From Glaciecola sp. UBA1851 (GTDB taxonomy: Bacteria > Pseudomonadota > Gammaproteobacteria > Enterobacterales > Alteromonadaceae): DNA of 46,679 nt. Shown one piece after another: positions 17,838 through 27,484 of the stretch (positions are counted from its first letter, which is position 1; the number at the start of each line of letters is the position of its first letter). Below the pieces are notes generated by a model, which was not told the origin of the DNA, ran no database searches, and worked only from the letters and a program-made list of their open reading frames with translations. The translations under genes were made by a program, and so were the position numbers. The stretch lies in NCBI GenBank assembly GCA_002338515.1, contig DDIL01000189.1, forward strand, positions 1,614 through 48,292. Direction: 5' to 3'.

Positions 17838-18419
17838 TTAGGTTCTAACTAAACAAACAACCATTACTGTTGCATGGTTACCGTTATATTCTTTAACTTT
17901 ACCTGCTGTTGCCCAATTCGCTGCTCCGCCGTCACTGTCAATAATATTACTGACTTTTTCCATAATTTTTCTACTTAACCCGTCTACACGATAGGTTAAC
18001 CAAGGCCCTTCAGTTGTGCCGTCGCCGTCTGCATCACATCGGTATGCACCATTATTGGTATTCACGATTTCTTGTCTAGCGCCTGGCGTAATTGGGTGCG
18101 CAGGAATAGTATCTAAATAAGGTCCATTCCAACCTGGCATATCCGCATTGGCTGTATTTAACGAGTTTTTGTTCATAAAGGTGTTGTAATACGCATTGGT
18201 TTGGTCAGAGCGGTAGTGCGGAAAGCGTCCAGTGTCTTTATATACTTGGGTGGCAGCGGTTTTAAACGTATTAATTTGTTGTACTAAGCTAGTTACCTTA
18301 GCATCCTCAATCGCATCAAATACTCGAGGCGCTGCAATCGCTGCTAGAATAGCAATAACGGCCATTACACCAATCATTTCAACTAGTGTAAAACCTTTTT
18401 GAGCACTTAAATTTTTCAT
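17838..18419 (-). CDS. Type IV pilin, probable major pilin (MshA/GspG-like)
   Basis: This 193-residue prepilin has leader KNLSAQKG before FTLVEMIGVMAVIAILAA (cut after G9; Glu at +5 is E14). It has a GspG-like middle (TQVYKDTGRFP) and two cysteines, C128 and C189, near the C-terminus, which could form a D-region disulfide. Directly after C128 is DADGDG, a DxDxDG loop like calcium sites in some pseudopilins. A good AGAGGAAA ribosome site precedes the ATG. As first gene it is probably the major subunit. MshA of Vibrio is a similar size, but the name is not assured. Confidence 0.85.
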   Translation of the reverse strand: MKNLSAQKGFTLVEMIGVMAVIAILAAIAAPRVFDAIEDAKVTSLVQQINTFKTAATQVYKDTGRFPHYRSDQTNAYYNTFMNKNSLNTANADMPGWNGPYLDTIPAHPITPGARQEIVNTNNGAYRCDADGDGTTEGPWLTYRVDGLSRKIMEKVSNIIDSDGGAANWATAGKVKEYNGNHATVMVVCLVRT

Positions 18420-19010
18420 ATGGTATTTCCTCTTTTAATCATATAACCAGCGGTGTATTAGTCATTTGCTATGTGCAAATTGATTGTTAGCCTTTAAAGA
18501 ATGCGCGAAATAAAACATGCGTTCGTTGTTTGCACACCTTATAGCGACTTATTTTGTCGTGTTTCGAGAGAATGTGAGTATAAAAAGGAATGGGAAGGTA
18601 TCATTTGTTATACAAAAATAGCTTAAAGCCTTATTAGCAAAGCGTAATATAATGAGATGGTTGAATTTTATTTTGCAACTTTCACCTGCCTTACTAATTG
18701 ATAATATTGATAAAATTATTAGTCCTATGCTTTTATTTGTGCTAGTTATTTTGAATGAATCTTGTTTTAACGTCATAAGTAAAAATAACCATCAGGCAAT
18801 ATTTTATGTAGCTATTAATTTCAGCGAATCTTCAAATACGTTTACTAAACACAATTTGACAATAGGATGAGTATGAAGTTGATGTTGTAAAAATTTACTG
18901 CGCTGTAAGTTACGCTTAATAATTTTTGTTCGCAATCTATTCAAACAAGCCGATATTCGTTACACTTCGTCACCTAAATTTAATTAGCAAATAAAAGACT
19001 GTATACCTAT
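18420..19010. other. Intergenic region between pilus operon and prfB
   Basis: These 591 bases separate divergent transcription units and should hold both promoters. Short frames at 18549-18776 (minus) and 18652-18870 (plus) overlap each other, have no clear ribosome site and look unlike real proteins. I see no tRNA, strong terminator or long repeat. Confidence 0.5.
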
Positions 19011-20109
19011 ATGTTTGAAGTAAATCCTATCCATAATTCTTTAGCTGATATTCGCGAACGAGCTAACTCGCTCAGGGGGTATCTTTGACTACGATGTTAA
19101 AGTAGAGCGTTTAGAAGAGGTCAGTAAAGAGTTAGAAGATTCAGACGTATGGAACAAGCCCGAATACGCACAGCAACTCGGTAAAGAAAGAGTTGAACTA
19201 GAGTTGGTTGTTGAAACAATTAGAAATTTAGACCAAGGCGTGCAAGACGTTGAAGGCCTAGTAGAATTAGCGGTTGAAGCTGAAGATCAAGAAACCTTTG
19301 ATGAAGCACAACAAGAACTAGCCGATTTATTAGCTCAACTTGATAAGCTAGAGTTTAGACGCATGTTTTCTGGCCCAAACGATGCGAACGATGGTTATAT
19401 TGATATCCAATCTGGTTCGGGTGGCACAGAAGCTCAAGACTGGGCAAATATGCTGGTTCGCATGTACCTTCGTTGGGGCGAAGAACAAGGCTTTAAAACC
19501 GAATTAATTGAAGTATCTGATGGCGATGTGGCCGGTATAAAAAGTGCCACTATCAAATTTACGGGTGAGTATGCTTACGGTTGGTTACGCACCGAAACTG
19601 GGGTGCATCGATTAGTTCGCAAATCGCCATTTGATTCGGGTAACAGGCGTCATACCAGTTTTGCTTCTGCGTTCGCCTATCCCGAAATAAACGATGATAT
19701 TGATATTGATATTAACCCTGCTGACTTAAGAATTGATACTTACCGCGCATCAGGAGCCGGTGGGCAGCATGTTAACCGAACCGATTCTGCTATTCGTATT
19801 ACGCATTTACCGACTAACACAGTTGTACAATGTCAAAATGATCGCTCTCAACATAAAAACAAAGCACAAGCAATGAAACAGCTTAAAGCTAAGTTATATG
19901 AACTTGAGTTGCAAAAGCAAAATGAAGAAAAACAAGTAATGGAAGATAGTAAATCCGATATTGGTTGGGGCAGCCAAATACGTTCGTACGTTTTGGATGA
20001 TTCGCGCATTAAAGATTTGCGAACAGGCGTTGAAACGCGCAATACTCAAGCCGTATTGGATGGCGATTTAAATAAGTTTATTATTGCGAGCCTGAAATCT
20101 GGTTTGTAA
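19011..20109 (+). CDS. prfB: Peptide chain release factor 2 (programmed frameshift)
   Basis: RF2 terminates translation at UGA and UAA. The gene is read as 19011-19085 joined to 19087-20109: the first 25 codons end at CTT, an in-frame TGA follows at 19086-19088, and a +1 shift continues with GAC, giving 365 residues, exactly the E. coli RF2 length. The stop-recognition SPF (RKSPFDSG) and peptidyl-hydrolysis GGQ (SGAGGQHVN) motifs are present. The residue four before GGQ, position 246 in E. coli numbering, is Ala, as in most bacteria and E. coli B, not Thr as in K-12. An annotation starting at 19204 would miss 63 residues. It precedes lysS by 56 bases, the usual gammaproteobacterial pair. Confidence 0.97.
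19071..19089 (+). promoter_or_regulatory. prfB autoregulatory +1 frameshift site
   Basis: The sequence reads CTC AGG GGG TAT CTT TGA C: an internal Shine-Dalgarno-like AGGGGG three bases before the slippery CTT, then UGA-C, a weak stop context. This is identical in layout to E. coli prfB. Low RF2 lets the ribosome pause and shift +1; high RF2 terminates at 26 codons. Confidence 0.97.
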
Positions 20110-20165
20110 TAGTTTGATGTTTTACAAAAATTCACACACAAAAATTAAATAGTACTGGAAAATTA

Positions 20166-21704
20166 ATGACTACTGAGCAACAAGACGAAAACAAATTAAT
20201 AGCAGAACGACGCGCTAAATTAGACAAAATACGTGAAAATTGTCCGTCAAACGGTTTTCCAAATAGCTTTCGTCGCCAGCATTATGCTCAAGACTTACAA
20301 ACACAATTCGGTGAAAAGCTAAAAGAAGAATTGGCAGAGCTTGGCAATGTAGTCAGTATAGCCGGCAGAATAATGGCTAAGCGCGGTCCATTTTTATTAT
20401 TACAAGATATGTCGGGTCGCATTCAATCATATGCTGATAAAGCTGCGCAGAAACGCATTAAAGCAGAATACGGTAGTTTAGATATTGGCGACATTATTGG
20501 AGTGTCAGGTGAGTTGCACAAGTCAGGTAAGGGTGACTTGTACGTTAATATGACAGAGTTTCAGTTATTAACTAAATCACTGCGTCCACTACCCGAAAAA
20601 TTTCATGGGCTAGCCGATCAAGAAACAAAATATCGCCAACGTTATGTTGATTTAATTACCAGTCCAGACACGCGTGAAACCTTCCGTATTAGAAGTGAAA
20701 TTGTCAGTGGGATTAGGCGTTACCTCACAGAACGTAAGTATATGGAAGTGGAAACACCAATGTTACAGGTGATACCTGGTGGCGCAACGGCAAAACCATT
20801 TGTCACTCACCATAACGCACTGGATATTGATATGTACTTGCGTATTGCGCCAGAGTTATATCTTAAAAGACTGGTTGTTGGCGGCTTTGAGCGCGTGTTT
20901 GAAATAAACAGAAACTTTAGAAATGAAGGATTATCCACTCGCCATAATCCAGAATTTACGATGCTTGAATTTTATCAAGCCTATGCAGACTATAATGATT
21001 TAATGAACTTAACAGAAGATATGCTAAGAAATTTGGCAGAAACAGTATTAGATACATGCAATATTAAAAATCATATTAAAAATAGTGAAGGCGAAGTGGT
21101 TGAAGTGAAAGAGTATGATTTTGCTCAGCCGTTTGCGCGTTTGAGTATGGGTGATGCAATTTTAAAGTATTGGCCTGAAGCGAATGAGCAAGCAATCAAG
21201 GATCCTGAAAACCATTTGGCTGAACTTAAAGCGATGGCCAAACAATTGCATATAAAAGAGCCAGAGGTGGACGGCATTTGGGGTGCAGGAAAATATTTAT
21301 GTGAAATTTTTGAAGCAACCGCGGAAGAGCAACTTGATCAGCCTACCTTTATTACCGAATATCCGTGGGAAGTATCGCCCCTTGCAAGGCGCAACGATAA
21401 CAATCCATTTGTGACTGATCGTTTTGAGTTTTTTGTTGGTGGTCGTGAATTAGCAAATGGTTTCTCAGAGTTAAATGATTCGTCTGATCAAGCTTCACGT
21501 TTTAAAAAGCAAGTTGAAGAGAAAGATGCTGGTGACGATGAAGCCATGCATTTTGATGATGATTACATCACTGCATTAGAATACGGCTTACCGCCTACTG
21601 CTGGTGAGGGAATAGGGATTGATCGGTTAGTTATGTTATTTGCTGACTGTAACACCATTAAAGATGTAATTTTGTTCCCGCATATGAAGCCTATTGCTGA
21701 GTAA
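20166..21704 (+). CDS. lysS: Lysyl-tRNA synthetase, class II
   Basis: This cytoplasmic enzyme charges tRNA-Lys. The 512-residue product has an N-terminal OB-fold anticodon-binding domain (about 60-165, including AGRIMAKRGPFLLLQD) and the class II catalytic core: motif 2 RNFRNEGLSTRHNPEFTMLE and motif 3 GEGIGIDRLVML close to the C-terminus. Length is normal for the family. It is downstream of prfB and probably cotranscribed with it. Confidence 0.97.
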   Translation: MTTEQQDENKLIAERRAKLDKIRENCPSNGFPNSFRRQHYAQDLQTQFGEKLKEELAELGNVVSIAGRIMAKRGPFLLLQDMSGRIQSYADKAAQKRIKAEYGSLDIGDIIGVSGELHKSGKGDLYVNMTEFQLLTKSLRPLPEKFHGLADQETKYRQRYVDLITSPDTRETFRIRSEIVSGIRRYLTERKYMEVETPMLQVIPGGATAKPFVTHHNALDIDMYLRIAPELYLKRLVVGGFERVFEINRNFRNEGLSTRHNPEFTMLEFYQAYADYNDLMNLTEDMLRNLAETVLDTCNIKNHIKNSEGEVVEVKEYDFAQPFARLSMGDAILKYWPEANEQAIKDPENHLAELKAMAKQLHIKEPEVDGIWGAGKYLCEIFEATAEEQLDQPTFITEYPWEVSPLARRNDNNPFVTDRFEFFVGGRELANGFSELNDSSDQASRFKKQVEEKDAGDDEAMHFDDDYITALEYGLPPTAGEGIGIDRLVMLFADCNTIKDVILFPHMKPIAE

Positions 21705-21729
21705 AGTCAGTTTGTATGTTAAGTATCAA

Positions 21730-21755
21730 AACCCAATACATGACAGTATTGGGTT
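21730..21755 (+). terminator. Hairpin downstream of lysS
   Basis: AACCCAATAC, a six-base loop ATGACA and GTATTGGGTT form a perfect 10-base-pair stem 25 bases after lysS. The following GTTGTTAG is only weakly T-rich, so termination may be inefficient. Confidence 0.6.
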
Positions 21756-21802
21756 GTTGTTAGTGAGGTATTCACTAGCCTTATACTGAATGAGTTGAAT
21801 AT

Positions 21803-22891
21803 ATGAAAAAATATGGCAATAAATATAAGAGTAACCATAGCGGGTCTAAGCTTGTCTGTGCACTGATAAGCGCTATCTATTTATTGCTATCGTCTGCTTC
21901 ATTACAGGCTGATACTACAAGCATTTTCAACCAATCTTCTGCAAATCAACCGACTATTCATAAACAGTTCTACCTTGAACTAGGAAAGGAGGAGCAATAT
22001 ATTGAAATATTGTCTCACTCTGAAACCAACCCAGTCCTATTATTCATACACGGAGGGCCTGCATGGCCTCAAACACCTCAACTTAGATACTACAGTGCCG
22101 AATTAGCGAAAAAATATACGCTGGTTATTTGGGAACAAAGAGGTGCGGGAAAAAGCTACATGAAAAACCCAAATCCAAGCAATCTATCTTTGCAACAAAT
22201 ATTGAATGACGGACACGAGTTGACGGGTTGGTTGAAAGCCCAATATAACCAAGAAAAAATATATTTAGCAGGCTACTCTTGGGGCAGTATGCTTGGCGCA
22301 AAGTTAGCTTACCAATATCCAAATGACTATAAGGCTTATATTGGTATTGCTCAAATCACTAACCTCGAAAACAGAAAGCAAGTTAGTTTAGAGTGGTTAG
22401 AAAAACAAGTAATACAAGCTGCAGATGCAAACGATTTAGCGTTACTAGAAAAAGTAAAAGACGTATCAAATTATGAGAGTGAATTAGATCGCTTTTTTGA
22501 ACAATGGTTAATGCTTAATAAATATGGTGGCGCAATTTATAGCGAAACAGTAAGAATGGAAACTGATAAAGCAATAGCAGCCGCACCAGATTATGCAGGC
22601 TATGATTGGTTTGCTGTTTGGGAACGCTCAGCTAAAGTATTGCAACGTGATATGGAATTAAATTCTATCGATGGTTTAACTAGTTTTGAGGTACCTGTTT
22701 TTTTATTACAGGGTAGACACGATTGGAACGTGCCTTCGGTTCTAGCAGAAGCTTGGTTAAACAATGTTTCCAGCCCATCCAAAAAGCTCTTTTGGTTTGA
22801 GTATTCAGGTCATAGCTTATTAGAGGAAGAATCTGAGAAGTTTAATGATGTTTTGTTTGATATCGCTGAAATTGTTGAAGCTATAGATTAA
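21803..22891 (+). CDS. Secreted alpha/beta hydrolase, proline iminopeptidase-like
   Basis: This 362-residue protein has a basic N-terminus and hydrophobic segment (LVCALISAIYLLLSSASLQA) that looks like a signal peptide, so it is probably periplasmic. The alpha/beta-hydrolase core shows the HGGP oxyanion motif (about residue 76), the nucleophile in GYSWGS (G-x-S-x-G), a late Asp in LLQGRHDWNVP and the His in YSGHSLL. The HGGP plus GxSxG pattern fits the proline iminopeptidase (S33) group, but many esterases and lactonases share it. It is monocistronic and lies upstream of the laminarinase with 133 bases between. The substrate is unknown. Confidence 0.8.
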   Translation: MKKYGNKYKSNHSGSKLVCALISAIYLLLSSASLQADTTSIFNQSSANQPTIHKQFYLELGKEEQYIEILSHSETNPVLLFIHGGPAWPQTPQLRYYSAELAKKYTLVIWEQRGAGKSYMKNPNPSNLSLQQILNDGHELTGWLKAQYNQEKIYLAGYSWGSMLGAKLAYQYPNDYKAYIGIAQITNLENRKQVSLEWLEKQVIQAADANDLALLEKVKDVSNYESELDRFFEQWLMLNKYGGAIYSETVRMETDKAIAAAPDYAGYDWFAVWERSAKVLQRDMELNSIDGLTSFEVPVFLLQGRHDWNVPSVLAEAWLNNVSSPSKKLFWFEYSGHSLLEEESEKFNDVLFDIAEIVEAID

Positions 22892-23024
22892 AATGCATTT
22901 GTCACATTAGACTGCTAATATCCATCCGTTTTAACGCTAAAAATACCCTTCTATCTAAATTCACTTGTTTCAATAAATGAAAGTCGTTTATCTTATTAAA
23001 TTAAAATTTTGTTAGGAAAATGTT

Positions 23025-26000
23025 GTGCGGCAGTTAATTGGTTTCGTTTTTATTATTAGTATTTTATCTGGCTGCGGCGGTTCAAGTAACGAAACTCAGC
23101 CACCAAGCCCAGTTCCTGCGCCCCCAGTTTTAGATACAGTGGCACCCGTTATCACTATTGCTGGTGAAAACCCAATTAATCATGAGCAAGGCACCGCGTT
23201 CGTCAACCCTACTGCAAGTGCTATAGATGATGTCGATGGGGCAGTCAATGTGAGTGTTGATGGTGTTGTAGCAGATGCTTCTGGTACCTATACGTTAACC
23301 TATTCATCCGTGGACGCAACTGGTAATCAAGCAAGTGTTACCCTAACCGTAATTGTTGCTGATACAACGGCTCCCGTTATTACCCTTAATGGATCTGCTT
23401 CCATCACTATTAATCAAAATGACACCTATAGTGATGCGGGTGCGACCGCATTAGATTTAGTTGACGGTGTAGTGACTACTAATACTAGCGGAAGTGTCAA
23501 CACAAGTATGCCTGGCACTTATGTAATCACTTATACCGCGTCTGACAATAGCGCAAACCAATCAAACAACAGTCGAACTATTGTTGTGCAAGCCGTCACC
23601 AACAATGATGAAACACTATCTGTATTTTCTCAAGGAGCCGCCAGTACAACATTTGATGCTGGATTAAATGCATTTGATTCAGCGATAGGTTTTTCTGAGT
23701 GTAGCAATGATGGTGGGGGTGCCTGCCCAAGTATTAATTGGCGAATAGTGAATGATGATGAACGCAGCAATGTGCTTGAAATTGAGCATGCCAATACAGG
23801 CGATTTTGCTGGGTTTTTCATAAAAACCAATAATCCAATTAACTTAATTGACTATGAAAATGGAGCATTACTTTTTGATATAAAAACGCTAGTGGGTGAT
23901 GGTTTATATACAATGAAGCTAGATTGTGTTTTCCCATGTACATCAGGCGATCAAAGAATAAATTTCGCGGTGGATACAACGTGGAACCAAATTATCGTGC
24001 CTCTGGGTGAGCTTAGAACAGCTGGTTTAGATTTGACCAAAGTAGATACAGGTATCGTTATTTGGGCTACGGGTCATAATTCAAATGTTTTTCAACTTGA
24101 TAATATTCGCTTCGTTGAATCTTACACTGGCAATTCATCGATTGCTGGTGATGCGCCTCCAGCACCGGCTCCAACTGTCAACTACTCTATTACTCAAGTA
24201 GGCAAAGGAAGCATTTCCGATACCATCAATCCAGCTAGTTATAAATGCGTGTTTGACTTCGGTAATTGGATTTACAGTGCTGGTGTAGTGTCTCCAGGAG
24301 TGGCCGGTTGCGATACGAATACACAGACTCCACAAGGCAATCCATCGCCTTTACTGCCGCAAACCACGGGAGAAGCAAGCGAGAAACCCTTTGCTAGCCA
24401 TAGATGGTGGGGCTCCGTTTCTTTTATGGGCGAAATGATGATAGGTGCGCCAAATAATGCGGCTTACATTACGCCCGATCCTATTACTGCAAGAGTGAGT
24501 AATACTGGCTTTAGAATGATGGGCATACCGAATGGATTAAATGTTTATGGTATCGATTTCGGTTACCGTATTCCTGATCCATTTGCTGAAGTATTTGACG
24601 GTATTGCCATTGCTAATACGTTACATAGAAATATGCAGGCTTATGCGAAAGACAGTAGCGATGGCAGTGTCACGGTTGAGTGGCAGGCAAACGAACAGGT
24701 GGTCATGCATGCTACGTTTGTTCATGGCTCACCGTACGTATTTATTGATGTTTTAGACGGTGATTTGCAACTTCGTACATTACGTGATGATGGCGGAGAA
24801 AAAGGGTTATTCTATTCTTCTGATAATAGTTTAGGTGTTTGGACAAATGTCGCAAATAGTACAAATTACTATTTAATCACTGGAGAAAACGATACATCTT
24901 TCGTAAATTCTTCAACTAGCATCATAAATGTATCCAGCAATTCAAAACGTTATACAGTGGCTTTAATGCCTTCTAATAACCCATCAATTGACATGATTAG
25001 TTTAATAGAGTCAATGGCGAGCAATAGGGTCGCACAAGTTAATATTGACTATAACGTGAATCAAGAAACAAACTCAGTTGATATTACGCATCAATATTTA
25101 GATGAAAATCAAAATGAAATATCGACTTTAATCGGCATGCAGCCTTTACATTGGAAAAATGTGACCTCAGCTATTACTGACACCACTTATCAAGTAAGAA
25201 GTGCAAGAGGTATTACTAAATTTGCGAATAATGCTAGTTTTACTTATCAACTGCCGCATGTAGGTGTATTACCAGCATTACCTACCTTTGTTGACACGTT
25301 AGATTCGGCTCAACTTACCGCATATATTGATGAGTTTTTAGCCGTACCTGCATCCCAATGGAGTGTGTTGCGCGATACCTATTGGTCTGGTAAGGACTAT
25401 GGCAAGGTAGCAGAACTAATTGCAATTGCCGATTCGCTTGGCTTAGAAACTCGTAAACAGCAATTATTTACTTGGCTTAAAGCAGAGCTTGAAGATTGGT
25501 TTACTGCCGAAACAAATGAAAATCTAGATATAGATAAATATTTTGTATATGACGAAAACTGGAACACCCTATTAGGCATGGAAGAAAGCTTTGCATCTCA
25601 TCAACAATTAAACGATCACCATTTTCACTATGGATACTTTGTTAGAGCAGCTGCTGAAATTTGTAGGCATGAAGCAAGTTGGTGTGATGATGATAATTAT
25701 GGTGCAATGGTAAAAATGCTGATCCGCGATTATGCTGGAGGTAATAACGACCCGTTATTCCCATATTTACGTCATTTCGATCCGGCAAATGGCTTTTCTT
25801 GGGCATCGGGTAATGTAAATTTTGCGAGAGGCAATAATAACGAGTCTACTTCTGAAGCGGCTAATGCTTATGGTGCATTAATATTATTTGGACTGATAAC
25901 GGGCGACCAAGACATTACTGATCGCGGGATATACTTACATGCTTCAACTGCAGCGAGTTATTGGGAGTATTGGAATAATATTGATGGGTATCGCACGAAT

Positions 26001-26573
26001 GACGCCGTGTTAAGTAATTTTCCCAGTGGCTATAATAATATTACTACTTCCATAATTTGGGGAGATGGCGCGGTATTTTCTACTTGGTTTAGTGGTGCCT
26101 TTGCTCATATATTGGGTATTCAGGGCCTTCCAATGAATGCGCTTAATTTGCATATAGGGATCCATGCTGAATACTTAGACGACTATGTAACAGTTGGGTT
26201 AACGGAATCTAGTAATGGCAAACCTTCAGGTTTAGTACCAGACCAATGGCGGGATATTTGGTGGAATATTTGGTCAATGACTGATGCTGATGCTGCCATT
26301 CAAGATTATGAAAGTGTTCAATCTTATGTGCCCGAAGCTGGCGAAACAAAAGCACACACGTATCATTGGATCCATACCTTTAAAGAGCTCGGTGAGATGC
26401 ATATGGGGACAGGGGAGTTAACAGCTGATTATCCCGCTGCAGTGGCGTTTGAAAAGGATGGGGCGATTAGTTATGTCGTATATAATTATTCTGATACAAA
26501 CTTAACCGTTAATTACAGTGATGGCACACAAGTCAATGCGAGCCCGAATGGCTTCACTGTTGTTAAAAACTAA
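23025..26573 (+). CDS. GH81 endo-beta-1,3-glucanase lipoprotein with accessory domains
   Basis: This 1182-residue surface or outer-membrane lipoprotein probably hydrolyses laminarin or another beta-1,3-glucan. Order: lipobox LSGC (Cys17) and a Pro-rich linker; two Ig-like DUF5011-type repeats (about 35-112 and 113-190; APVIT...YSDAGATALD...GTYVITYTASD); an ExoP-type galactose-binding-like beta-sandwich (about 195-370); then a GH81 catalytic domain (about 400-1182). GH81 hallmarks are HRWWGS at 459, DHHFHYGYF from D864 (proposed acid) and ESTSEA with E940 and E944 (proposed base region). Translation starts at GTG 23025 with AGGA at 23013-23016. Its TAA overlaps the convergent panE-like stop. 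The length is well above a bare GH81 domain. Confidence 0.9.
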   Translation: MRQLIGFVFIISILSGCGGSSNETQPPSPVPAPPVLDTVAPVITIAGENPINHEQGTAFVNPTASAIDDVDGAVNVSVDGVVADASGTYTLTYSSVDATGNQASVTLTVIVADTTAPVITLNGSASITINQNDTYSDAGATALDLVDGVVTTNTSGSVNTSMPGTYVITYTASDNSANQSNNSRTIVVQAVTNNDETLSVFSQGAASTTFDAGLNAFDSAIGFSECSNDGGGACPSINWRIVNDDERSNVLEIEHANTGDFAGFFIKTNNPINLIDYENGALLFDIKTLVGDGLYTMKLDCVFPCTSGDQRINFAVDTTWNQIIVPLGELRTAGLDLTKVDTGIVIWATGHNSNVFQLDNIRFVESYTGNSSIAGDAPPAPAPTVNYSITQVGKGSISDTINPASYKCVFDFGNWIYSAGVVSPGVAGCDTNTQTPQGNPSPLLPQTTGEASEKPFASHRWWGSVSFMGEMMIGAPNNAAYITPDPITARVSNTGFRMMGIPNGLNVYGIDFGYRIPDPFAEVFDGIAIANTLHRNMQAYAKDSSDGSVTVEWQANEQVVMHATFVHGSPYVFIDVLDGDLQLRTLRDDGGEKGLFYSSDNSLGVWTNVANSTNYYLITGENDTSFVNSSTSIINVSSNSKRYTVALMPSNNPSIDMISLIESMASNRVAQVNIDYNVNQETNSVDITHQYLDENQNEISTLIGMQPLHWKNVTSAITDTTYQVRSARGITKFANNASFTYQLPHVGVLPALPTFVDTLDSAQLTAYIDEFLAVPASQWSVLRDTYWSGKDYGKVAELIAIADSLGLETRKQQLFTWLKAELEDWFTAETNENLDIDKYFVYDENWNTLLGMEESFASHQQLNDHHFHYGYFVRAAAEICRHEASWCDDDNYGAMVKMLIRDYAGGNNDPLFPYLRHFDPANGFSWASGNVNFARGNNNESTSEAANAYGALILFGLITGDQDITDRGIYLHASTAASYWEYWNNIDGYRTNDAVLSNFPSGYNNITTSIIWGDGAVFSTWFSGAFAHILGIQGLPMNALNLHIGIHAEYLDDYVTVGLTESSNGKPSGLVPDQWRDIWWNIWSMTDADAAIQDYESVQSYVPEAGETKAHTYHWIHTFKELGEMHMGTGELTADYPAAVAFEKDGAISYVVYNYSDTNLTVNYSDGTQVNASPNGFTVVKN

Positions 26574-27484
26574 CTTTGCTGTGCATTTTCGGTAATTTGC
26601 TGATACAAGGTTTTCATTAATGATACGCTAAGCTGATGTGTTTCAGCTTGACGTATCAAATACCCCAAGACAGAATCTACCTCAGTTTGTCTTTTATAAT
26701 AAACATCTTGATGCATAGAAGAGTAATTATTTGCTGTCTTCTTCATAACTGATTCGATATCGTGTGCGAGTGTTTCTAAATCAGTGTCTAACCCCATTGC
26801 TTTATATACAGAGTAGACTTCATTTATCAAAGCACGATAATCAGTTGAAAAAGCTAATAAATCGCCATTTTTGATGTTTTTAATAGCAGTTAATGGGTTA
26901 ATAACTGCATTTATGGCTAGTTTTTTATATAAAAAGGGGAAAATATTATCTTGAAGATCACTGCATGGATGAAATGCTAGAAAGGTTTTTATGATGCTTG
27001 TGTTTTCATAATTGCTTTGGACATTTGACTCTTTTGTCACTTCACCTAAATCTAGTCTACCTGTTGCTGTTATTTGATAGGTTCTGTTATCAATAGCATA
27101 TATAGCATCTGTTGTAATGCCCGCATAAATACGGTTATTGGGGAAGTATTCGGCTAGTATTTCATGGCCTCCCATGCCATTTTGTATTAACACAATGTGC
27201 GTAGATGAGTTGATACAGTCCTTTAACCGTATGGCTAGCGATTCTGTTTGATATGCTTTTACAGTTATAACAAGCACATCAATTGAGGCTAAATTAGCTT
27301 GGTTTATTTGCTTGATTGGATGCTCAACAATATGCATATGATTAGTTAAGTCTTGGATACGTTTTTGTGTGCGAGGCAGTGTTCTAACTAAAATCGATAC
27401 CTTTGCTTGTTTCCAATAATATGCAAAGAGCGTTGAAATTGCACCTTGGCCAATCATTCCTATATGTAATTCGCGTTCTTTCAC
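26570..27484 (-). CDS. 2-dehydropantoate 2-reductase-like protein (PanE/ApbA family)
   Basis: This 304-residue NADPH-dependent reductase-like protein has an N-terminal Rossmann motif (GMIGQGAISTLFAYYW), a VLVITVKAYQT strand typical of PanE, LIQNGMGGHE (QNG), and a C-terminal helical domain with the conserved KLAINAVINPLTAI segment containing the catalytic-type Lys. PanE makes pantoate for CoA synthesis; paralogs act on other 2-oxo acids. The GTG start overlaps the RluA-like stop by four bases (GTGA). It ends the three-gene Hpt-RluA-PanE operon. Whether it is the only PanE of the cell cannot be judged here. Confidence 0.82.
   Translation of the reverse strand: MKERELHIGMIGQGAISTLFAYYWKQAKVSILVRTLPRTQKRIQDLTNHMHIVEHPIKQINQANLASIDVLVITVKAYQTESLAIRLKDCINSSTHIVLIQNGMGGHEILAEYFPNNRIYAGITTDAIYAIDNRTYQITATGRLDLGEVTKESNVQSNYENTSIIKTFLAFHPCSDLQDNIFPFLYKKLAINAVINPLTAIKNIKNGDLLAFSTDYRALINEVYSVYKAMGLDTDLETLAHDIESVMKKTANNYSSMHQDVYYKRQTEVDSVLGYLIRQAETHQLSVSLMKTLYQQITENAQQS

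Noticed and set aside
18549..18870. Two overlapping frames on opposite strands in the gap between the pilin and prfB
   Set aside because: No ribosome site, low-complexity composition, and they are near-complementary to each other; likely chance in AT-rich DNA.
19204..20109. prfB as a 301-residue protein starting at GTG/ATG 19204
   Set aside because: The conserved N-terminus and the classic frameshift signal are upstream; the true CDS begins at 19011.
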